This document shows, piece after piece, positions 29,556 through 37,000 of a DNA stretch of 37,000 bases. The DNA lies in the NCBI GenBank assembly GCA_903813345.2, contig CAIIXF020000067.1:1-37000 (forward strand). Reading direction: 5' to 3'. Below the pieces are notes generated by a model. That model searched no databases. It was not told where the DNA came from and was given only the letters and a program-made list of their open reading frames with translations. The first letter of the stretch is position 1. Each line of letters starts with the position of its first letter. Source of the DNA: Owenia fusiformis (lineage: Eukaryota; Annelida; Polychaeta; Sabellida; Oweniidae). The position numbers and the translations under genes are program-made.

Positions 29556-29805
29556 GATGACTCTTTAAGCCCTCTTCAAGAGTCTTAGCAAATCTCTTTT
29601 GGGTCTATGTTAATAAATTAAATTATGACTTTATGTTTTGGGTTTGCATGTGAATAGTGCTCCTGATATGAAAACAACCACAGTGGTGATTCTATGAAAA
29701 CTTGCATCCAACTAATTAACAAACTATTAAAGATTGACCAAAAATGACAAGTGAAGTCAAAATTTTGAAGATCAAACTCAAAGGTCAAGGTGGAGACCCA
29801 ACAAT

Positions 29806-30062
29806 GTTAGAAAAGGGGGACTCAGTCATGGCGGACAGAGGAATAATAGTTCAAGACTTGTTTGCAGCAAAAGGGGTTCAGATCAACACACCCACCATGC
29901 TGAAAGGTAAAAGCCAGCTTTAGCCAAGTGAAGTTATTCATGACAGACGAGTCGCTTCCAAGAGGATCCGCATTGAACGTGTCATAGGGCTTGGTAAACA
30001 AATGAAAATCTTGAAGCAGGATCTACATCAAGGAAAGAGAGACATCATGTCAAGAATAATCA
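29806..30062 (+). pseudogene. DDE_Tnp_4-type (Harbinger/ISL2EU-like) transposase C-terminal remnant
   Basis: Frame LEKGDSVMADRGIIVQDL, LKGKSQL-stop-PSEV, then RRVASKRIRIERVIG-GKQMKIL. This is the classic end of the DDE_Tnp_4 domain: the second aspartate in MADRG and the glutamate in RIRIER. One in-frame TAG (29921-29923) interrupts it. Everything upstream, including the first aspartate and any THAP domain, is not visible. The fragment overlaps the start of a proline-rich frame. Confidence 0.75.
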
Positions 30063-30299
30063 AAGTATGTTACCTTCTTAGAAATTTTACCTTCTTTTGG
30101 GGACAGTTATCAATGTCAGGGAAATGTTCCATACATTCCAAGTCACCAAGGTCAGGAAGATGTTCCATATATTCCAAGTCCAAAACCAGGTCCAATTATA
30201 GATGAGGGATTAGTAACACCTAAACATATTGACAATACACCTCTAAATCCAGTACCAGACTTGTCCTGGTCAGAGGTGACATTGCTGTCAAAAAACTAA
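30060..30299 (+). other. open frame, proline-rich, no start codon (unknown)
   Basis: An 79-codon stop-free frame contains VPYIPSHQGQED and VPYIPSPKPGP, a short internal duplication, and ends LSWSEVTLLSKN-TAA. It has no methionine near its start. It may be an exon or the tail of a decayed mobile-element protein; there is no family match from memory. Confidence 0.35.
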
Positions 30300-30321
30300 G
30301 CCAAGTTGAAGTAACTTTGAC

Positions 30322-30773
30322 TTGAACCTCGTAACCTGTGGAATCCAAAAGTTTTGTTTTTCATTGCCATGGCAGAACGTTAGACATTCCTTACAGCGAG
30401 CAGCAGGATTATTCAATGCCAGCACCATCATTGATGTTGCTGACAGGTATGATGTAGAACATTCTGCCAAGTCAATGGAGCGATTTATAAGAAGTGGACA
30501 GTGGGCAATAAAACCTATAAAATTGCGGATAACCTACAGGTACCACCTTTGAAAAAGTTCATAAGCTCTGACAAGAACAAAGGGGAATTGATCCGATGCC
30601 TCCATAAACACACTGAAGCAGATATACGATTGAACAAGGACCAAGACTTAATACTTTTTGGTGGACAAGTAGAACCTAACAAATCAGTTTTGGTAACAAG
30701 TAACAGGGCAGTGATCATGACTGACTGCAACCACCAAGAAGCTGATACATGTAAAGTGAAGCTTTTGAATTAA
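30322..30773 (+). pseudogene. fragment of an invertebrate 'CNHxEADT' family protein, frameshifted
   Basis: The first frame (to about 30530) reads IIDVADRYDVEHSAKSMERF. The second frame (30501-30773) reads VPPLKKFISSDKNKGELI and then DCNHQEADT. This order matches a family of uncharacterised, repeatedly amplified proteins of cnidarians, molluscs and echinoderms with RYD and CNHEEADTR motifs (memory only). The frame changes between 30500 and 30530, so the gene is broken, and the segment after EADT is lost. Confidence 0.5.
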
Positions 30774-32094
30774 ATCGTAGGCCATGGTTAAAATATGCTT
30801 AATTTAACTTAATGCCAGCCATGAATACTGTTAATGGTACTCTCTGAAAATCCATGTTGAACAGTAAACACCCAAGCCTTAGTGGTTCTTCACTCACACT
30901 GCAAGGATATAGTTTAATAACTGTTTGTTCATTTGTTGTCTGTTTGGGCAATAACCTAAATACTGGTAATTTGATTCTGTTCAAATTTGATAGGCAAAGA
31001 TATATTTTCAAAATGGCTACTTGGTTTAAACCCATATTTTTGCCATAAATCAGACAGTTTTACTTTTCAGTATTACTTGCCCAGTTTGGCTAATAAGGCC
31101 TGGGTGTAGTTTGTTGTCAATAAGAGACACTTATACTACCTGCTGATATCCATCTTGTAGTGAGATACTGCTTAGAGCTGCTGATTTTCAAGTACCTAAT
31201 GTTTTGTATTTTCTTGTAAAACCCATGGGAATCAGAATCAGATGATATTTCTGGTAAGTAATTTATTTATTGTTTAAAATAAGGCCTGGTCTGCCAAGTG
31301 AAATTGTTGAATCCCAATTACAACCTACTGATATCATCATTTTAACCACATCGTTGGAAACCTAAGATGTGACATGCATTGATGAGTGAAACGTAAAAGT
31401 AAAAGAATAAAATATTCTTAACTTGAATAAATCATATCTTGGGCTCATGTATGGCCGTAGACTCACTCTGCATAAAGAGATAGAAGAGCAATCTTAAAAT
31501 GTGATATAGGACATTATCATGTAAAATTTCAATCATTTTTGATATCAAGTTGAAATAAATCAACACAAAACTCAGCCATATCTTCAGACAATCAGTGCCA
31601 TAATACATGTAATAAGCAAATATTTAATTCTATGGAGGGCAATACATGTTCATCTTTCAATGATTTTTGCAGTATGTATTGCCTACAGCCAGTAGGGCAA
31701 AGGAAATATAGGCTACAAAAGTCATTGAAAGTGCAACAGGTACTGCCCAAAAGAAGAGACTATCAGAATTAACAGATATAATTTTGTACACATTTTAATA
31801 TTTCCAGTTTGTCATTTTCTTAAGAAACGAAAGAAAACAGTAAAGAAGTAACTTGAAGCAATTGATCAGTTTTAGGAACTATTCAAATCACAAAGGGAAA
31901 GAAACTATTATGAAAAAGGGAAATAAACTATTTATGGTAGGCCTCTTCCCTTGTTTGTTTGTGAACTTGTCTTTTGTAGCTTATGGAGGAAGAGCTTCTC
32001 AAATTTCGCGTATTCTTAAATGGAGTCATGTTATTTTACCAGTTAGTATTCACCAGTTAGTACTGCACAGAAGGAGACCATTTACAGGGACAGA
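30774..32094. other. no gene seen
   Basis: AT-rich DNA. Short open frames at 30854 and 31853 show no family features. Confidence 0.4.
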
Positions 32095-32260
32095 AGAATT
32101 CAAGACTTTGTCACTCTCGCGAAAACCTATGGATACAGCCTACTAAAAAATGTCCCACATGATGGGAATTGCTTTTTCCATAGTGTAAATGCCCAGCCAC
32201 CCTATAAAGATTGAGGAAAGCCACCACAGATTTCTGTAGATGTGGAGTAAGTCTTAATTT
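32095..32260 (+). pseudogene. OTU-type cysteine protease fragment
   Basis: Frame RIQDFVTLAKTYGYSLLKNV followed by PHDGNCFFHSV. DGNC with the preceding hydrophobic segment is the catalytic Asp/Cys motif of OTU deubiquitinase-like proteases. The frame ends in TGA at 32212-32214, and a neighbouring frame continues LRKATTDF, which fits the next OTU segment, indicating a frameshift. The catalytic His region is not seen. OTU domains are common passengers in animal mobile elements as well as host enzymes. Confidence 0.6.
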
Positions 32261-32687
32261 TTGGTTTTAATTTTGTGAATTTGCAGATATGCAAAAATGT
32301 TGATTCATGCCTTCCCCTATTTTTCAGAAACTGTTTTGCATCTTAGGAAATTATCACTAGCCAGGAATAAAATAATTCAATATCACTTCAATGAAATTAG
32401 CAAGTTAAACAAAACAGATTGCAAATACTGCTGCAAAAGTGACAATATGATAAAGAGATAAGTATGAGATACTGAAAAATTAATGAGTGCACTGGTGGAA
32501 ATGTCAAAATATGATTCTTCACAGATCTTTGTATACAGCTTACTCTGTAAAATAAATTTTTAAATGCATTAATGTTTTAGTATGTACTACCTTCTGATGG
32601 TTTTATCAGCTGCAGTTTGATAATAAATAAAAAATATAGCATGAAATTAGTCATTTTTAATCATTAAAAAAATGTTTTTGTTTGCAG
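32261..32687. other. no gene seen
   Basis: AT-rich sequence, possibly an intron between the OTU fragment and the next exon-like block. Confidence 0.35.
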
Positions 32688-32923
32688 GAACGCTAATCTC
32701 AGCTGAAAAGTACACTGACGCCAGACCTCATTGCCAGTTAAGGGCACATGGATTTTCCAGAGACATTGAAGATTCCAGAGTATTTCATGTCATTGCAGAA
32801 TTTAATAAATACAACAGTAACTGTATTGGCCGTGAGAAGGGACAGAGTTCATTTCAAATCATGCTATCATCCCCTCATCCTGTTCGTGGTAAAACGCAGA
32901 GAGAAGTGCTTGTGAGACATTAA
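32688..32923 (+). pseudogene. exon-like coding block, unknown, possibly linked to the OTU fragment
   Basis: It is preceded by a good acceptor (TGTTTTTGTTTGCAG). The frame stays open for 78 codons to TAA and reads LISAEKYTDARPHCQLRAHG, DSRVFHVIAEFNKYN and SPHPVRGKTQREVLVRH. Composition looks coding. I recognise no domain. Its position 470 bases after the OTU motif suggests a shared ancestral gene, but this is inference. Confidence 0.4.
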
Positions 32924-33460
32924 GAAGAGCGCCATTATGTCCCTATTAAAAAAGGTATGTGTTGCCTTGAACTTTTCTGGTATGTTTTAATTTGATTTTT
33001 TAAAATTCATTATTTTCCAGAATTGATAGATGATCACACTAAACAAAATGGAAGACCAATATGATTTGCTCCTGAGTTTGAAATGATAAGTTCAACTCTT
33101 GGAATTAAGTTAAATATATAAATGTACAAGTTACATGCTTTTTCTAAAAGCAATCATTTTTCCAAAACATTTAATCTTGGCAAAGGACTAAACACTGGAG
33201 GATATTTGTACTGAAAATGTACTGACTTTTTTGATTACAAAATTCACTATATATATTGTTGGATCAACAGGATCAACGATATTAACCAGTTAAAAAAATA
33301 ATAAACTGTTAGCTCAAAGGCCTAAAATGGCCTTAACAAAGAAGGATCATCACTTTCTGTATGTGGCTAATTATGCTCAAAGCACAGCCACTCACACATG
33401 TATTGCTGTAAAGTATTCTTCTATGGGTTCTTTGACATCATGCACAAACATCATTCTCAA
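32924..33460. other. no gene seen
   Basis: Non-coding AT-rich DNA. A short open frame from 33327 seems to be chance plus repeat sequence. Confidence 0.35.
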
Positions 33461-33818
33461 ACAAGGAATAACACCTTCTAGATCTGATACAACTCTGTCA
33501 ACTGGTATCACAGAAAATATGAATGGAACAGCAGATAAGCACAAGCAACAGGTCTTGCTTTCTATAATGACAGGATTCTAATCCATAATTTGCCAAAATA
33601 CTGGTAAAATCATTGAACAGAATGCAGAGAAAAAGAAGTGCAACAAAAAACTAGTCCAGCAACACATTCAGGAACAAAGCGGCAAGAATGTTACGTTAAA
33701 AGACCTTTCAAACATTGCCCAGGCTAGTAAGAGTGGTGAAACAAACAAGGAATAAAACCTTCTAGATCTGATACAAGTCTGTAAACTGGTATCACAGAAA
33801 ATATGAATGGAACAGCAG
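33461..33818 (+). repeat. 74-bp direct repeat pair, 284 bp apart
   Basis: 33461-33534 and 33745-33818 agree at about 71 of 74 positions (ACAAGGAATAACACCTTCTA ... AATGGAACAGCAG). The second copy supplies the stop of the intervening coding fragment. Confidence 0.9.
33582..33755 (+). pseudogene. MULE/ZSWIM-like fragment
   Basis: Frame KKKCNKKLVQQHIQEQSGK followed by NVTLKDLSNIAQ resembles the N-terminal region of MULE-derived ZSWIM-type proteins, where N-K-x-V/L-x-x-H-I and G-K-x-V-x-L-K-D-I-x-N-I occur before the transposase core. It lies between two 74-bp repeats and stops in the second. No catalytic core is visible. The match is from memory of the motif, so moderate to low confidence. Confidence 0.4.
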
Positions 33819-34152
33819 AGGCCCGGATGGATGAAGTGAGGCAGTTTGGGTAAAGGGTCTTTCAGAATTCATTTTTTTGATGATCCTTAAGTGCAGAGTA
33901 AGCTTTAAAACAGGATTGGATGAGTGTGTTAACACCATTGATTACTGGACTGAAGGAGATGTTCCAATTGCTTAATCGATGCACAAGGGTACAATGAATG
34001 AATCATACACTGAGATGGTCAGTTGGATTACATGGTAATACGTTTTTTGTAGTTCATACATCTCTAGAGTTAGAGAAAATCAGGATCTGGTGAGGGGGAA
34101 TTTCACAATGACACTCACGAAATCAAAACAAGATCAGTTTTGGAAACAAAAG
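33819..34152. other. no gene seen
   Basis: Probably decayed mobile-element sequence; nothing specific is supportable. Confidence 0.3.
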
Positions 34153-34175
34153 TACAGGGTGACATAAAAAAGTGC
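34153..34175 (+). repeat. CAGGGTG mariner-type terminus (5' end only)
   Basis: TA-CAGGGTGACATAAAAAAGT starts at 34153. No opposite end was found. Confidence 0.45.
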
Positions 34176-35994
34176 CTATACCTATAGTCTTTGAGACACC
34201 CTAAGAATCCCAGTTTCTCAAGAATGAAATGGAGAACATTTAAATACAACACTCAGCAGTTCTCTGATTTATAATGAACCCTATTTCAATAAAAAATTAG
34301 CTTATAAGAGTGACTTTCAGGTAAAAAAATTCATAAATCTGCACACTTATACAAGAGTCCTAATTCATCTATATATGTATAGAAATAAGGTATACTTACA
34401 TATAAAGTAAATCCATGTCCTAGATTTAACTTTCAAGTGAGGTTTTATAATTTTATAACTTTCCAATGGAAAATTTGGATAATGTGTTAAACTATAAACT
34501 ATTGACACATTCTAATATGGGATTACTTGTGATCAATGTAATGGTATGAGACATCAGGTGATCAATTGTATTAGACATCCAATGATGCATATCTCCCATA
34601 TTTGTAACAATAAGCGCTGTCTTAACATAGGATAATAAGGAGAGAAGTGTTATGGCAATCAACACTGTACAGGGCACGATGGCACGGATGATTGTTACCA
34701 CTGATCTAATTGCTGAAAATGGGTTTGTGTAAAAAAGCGGGTAGCCGGGCGACCTGGTACTCTACCTTCCTACCAGGGTTAGGAATTTGATATTTTCATT
34801 TTATGCCTCAAAACACATCATAAATCAACCGCCAACGACAAAATTAATATAATGTCAATCAGTGAGGCAATAAATCAAGCAACTTATGTTGTAAAAATGG
34901 TCCATTAGCAACTTTACAAGTTAATAACTCATTCCTAACCTTTTAAAAATTAATCAATTTCGTTACTTAATTTTAAGAACAGTACAAATACGGGCTCCAG
35001 GATCACAAAGGCCATGGTCAGAATGAACCTAAATCACCATCCAGACTGTGCCAAATGAAAAAAGCAGTGTGGATATAATGTGTGCAAGGTGCAGATATTA
35101 ATGGCCAATTTTGAATTTGAAATTGTGATATTTCACAAACTAAGGCATTTTAGGTGCTCAACTATATTTATTCATGAACAAGATCCTTAATAAAAGGAAA
35201 TTGTGTAAATAGATATGTTCTTCATTCAGGGACTTTTTTAAGAAGCTTCTCTCTGATGTGAATTTAGAGACTAAACTTGTAACGTTGGGACATTGGGACT
35301 AAAAGCCATTCAATTCTGTTTGAATAAATTCCAAACAAACGACAGTACAAGGATATCTAACAAATTGAATAAAAAAAGAACTTTCTTGTACTATAAGATA
35401 TGAGTGACGCTCTGAAATCCAGATCTTTCAAGAAAAAACTGCCTGTTGCTTGCTGCTGAGTGGCATGATTCCTCCTATTGACACATTCTTGGAAGTCGTC
35501 ACCAGTAGGTTGATGTACCAGGTGAGTGTTTCCACTTTTATTGCAGAAGGTGTTATGATACGGGAGGTTGTGGAATGCCTGGCTGTGTGCCATTTTAGCA
35601 AATAATAAAGAGCCAGGAAACATTGTTATCAGATACAGACATTGCATTTATTCTGCTGTGTCATTCTGCAAGGCTTTGTGCTACATTGTGGATGGATACT
35701 GGAACGGCTAGGTGACAGAGCCCCTTTTGACTTCCCTAGAATGTCTCAGAACACTTGGTCTTATACAGAAGGGCTTTGACAAGGACACCCTGTCCATCAG
35801 GAACAAATCCAGCCACAACTTAAGTCATACCTACAAAGCTTCACCAGCAGGCAGTAATCCCCAAGAATTGTGTCCCAGAGTCATCAGTGACAGCCTCAAC
35901 ATCTATGGTCAGTGGATGTGTGCAGTGGGTTAGAGTTCATTCATGGTGCCAATGTTATATCATATCATATCCAGGAGAGGATACAAACTTTTTT
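34176..35994. other. no gene seen
   Basis: AT-rich. Open frames at 34492 (minus), 35357 (minus) and 35712 (plus) have no recognisable domain. The 35400-35935 block is less AT-rich than its neighbours and could hold a decayed coding or non-coding exon. Confidence 0.35.
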
Positions 35995-36105
35995 TATGAC
36001 AAATCTGCAAAAAATTAATAGCCACAAAATTAAAAAAAACACTCAAAACTAGCTAATATAATAGCCGCAAATTTCAAAATGCAAAAAATAGCACCATATA
36101 TTAGA
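35995..36105 (-). repeat. inverted, diverged copy related to the intron-2 MITE interior
   Basis: On the minus strand, TTTGAAATTTGCGGCTATTA (about 36062-36081) and a second GGCTATTA followed by GCAGATTTGTC match the order of words at about 18120-18205. The TIRs were not recognised. Confidence 0.5.
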
Positions 36106-36554
36106 TGGAGTATAGTATTCAATGTATATATATATAGCAATGTAACATCATTTAAAAGGCATATTTACCATTTTTTCACCAAGGGTAAATCAAAAATAAG
36201 TCATATTAAAGGTACAAAAGAGTGAATAAAATGTTTATGAATTGATTGGGATCATTTAGGTCATTTAGTTAGTAGTGGTTTACTTCATTATGTAAAGATT
36301 TAAAACTTATTGATAACATTAGACATTTTCGATATTCGTAGCAACATTAAGGTACCCTGCGCGCAGAGTCTAGTTAAACTACACTCTGCCTATTAGAGAC
36401 CATATTACAGTTTAGTAGCCCTGCCCCCACGACAGGTACCGGTGACAGTTTGGGTAATAAATCACTTCTGACCTACGTGCTGACCTTTCTTCCATCAATC
36501 AGTGAGCTTGAAGAAACATACGCCAAATGCGTGCTAATTAAATATGCGCATGTC

Positions 36555-36632
36555 ATTGGTCAATTCCGGGCTCAACGATGACGTCAGAAGGAATGACCAT
36601 ATATAGAACGTCGGTCAAATTTGGCCGACGAA
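36555..36632 (+). promoter_or_regulatory. core promoter: CCAAT, CRE, TATA and palindrome
   Basis: Inverted CCAAT (ATTGG, 36555-36559), perfect TGACGTCA (36579-36586), TATATAG (36600-36606) and then a 22-base near-perfect palindrome (CGTCGG...CCGACG, 36609-36630) lie within 76 bases, followed by a second ATTGG (36638). The spacing CRE-TATA is typical of cAMP/ATF-responsive animal promoters. Transcription would start near 36630-36635, running to the right. Confidence 0.65.
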
Positions 36633-36889
36633 CACTGATTGGCGCGGTGAGTTCACAGGTTTATTTTAGTTTGAAAGAGTGAAGACGAAGCTCTCTTTTA
36701 AGAAGTGAAGTCAAACGAATGCAAAGGGTAACATTAAGGAGGTTGAATGCAGTTAGGAATGCATATCATTAATGGATATATATATCAACGGATGATGAGC
36801 TCAGTTCATGCCCCACTCTTCTCAACTAATTAATCACACTTGTGATTAATTCAAGAGCCTGTTCTCCTTCATTTTACAATGTTGTACAG
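36632..36889 (+). other. probable first exon (mostly 5' UTR) of a gene leaving the window
   Basis: The region downstream of the promoter ends at CAG-GTAGGTAAGT (donor GT at 36890, or 36894 for GTAAGT), a strong 5' splice site. A short upstream frame of 13 codons starts at 36808. A second ATG (36879 to the donor) could be the true start, leaving four codons in this exon. A perfect 11-bp inverted repeat (AATTAATCACA, 36828-36851) lies in it. The gene is not identifiable from this exon. Confidence 0.45.
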
Positions 36890-37000
36890 GTAGGTAAGTT
36901 TCAGTTATGAAAATAAATTATTTTCTATTAAAGTGCTAATTCGGTAATTTAAAATGCTCAAAGCGATCCGTCTCTTGCATTATTGAGTTATCATGCCACA

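Noticed and set aside
34740-34790. Possible tRNA gene in a locally GC-rich stretch
   Set aside because: No cloverleaf with A- and B-box promoter words can be drawn.
35357-35935. Coding exons in the less AT-rich block
   Set aside because: Open frames on both strands are short and biased, without any motif or convincing splice phase.

Overview
The window is nuclear DNA of an animal, most likely a marine invertebrate. It is AT-rich, genes have GT-AG introns, and it is crowded with transposable-element families, tandem satellites and short inverted-repeat elements. I cannot name the species, and no clearly intact conserved host gene lies inside the window.

Layout. About 0-10 kb is gene-free and holds small inverted-repeat elements: a candidate terminal-inverted-repeat (TIR) element at 449-1852, a clean 188-bp element with a perfect 9-bp target duplication at 4163-4350, a family of Tc1/mariner-type elements whose ends read TA-CAGGGTG (two complete copies, one carrying a piece of transposase), a CpG-rich TIR element at 6885-7403, and a minisatellite with two unit lengths at 7654-8277. 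About 11-15.6 kb is satellite DNA built around ATGGC-GCCAT motifs. Inside it sits a 1.4-kb element with dense AGGTCA half-sites. At 16202-22195 there is a complete piggyBac transposon: TTAA on both sides, 12-bp TIRs, and an intact transposase gene of five exons (594 residues deduced, with three catalytic aspartates and a Cys-rich C-terminus). Its introns contain two further inverted-repeat elements and a satellite, and its 3' part contains a six-copy minisatellite. It split an older coiled-coil reading frame on the minus strand. That frame is also cut on its other side by a 5'-truncated LINE with an open reverse-transcriptase frame (22387-24333).

25.3-27.8 kb is the most gene-like part. It has a TATA/Inr promoter and an intronless frame joining an RFX-like winged helix, a coiled coil and a protein kinase domain, broken by one TGA and with the kinase HRD aspartate lost. 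Behind it are spliced exons of a gene I do not recognise, also broken. A good candidate LTR follows (27922-28313). 28.3-33.8 kb is a graveyard of mobile-gene fragments: hAT-like transposase, DDE_Tnp_4-type transposase, an 'EADT' family protein, an OTU protease motif and a MULE/ZSWIM-like piece. 34-36.3 kb is empty apart from repeats. At the right edge (36.55-36.89 kb) a CCAAT/CRE/TATA promoter and a probable first exon with a splice donor point to a gene that continues out of the window.

The window therefore reads mainly as nested mobile DNA. The only gene that appears complete and functional is the piggyBac transposase. All calls come from reading the sequence and from remembered family signatures; no database search was run.
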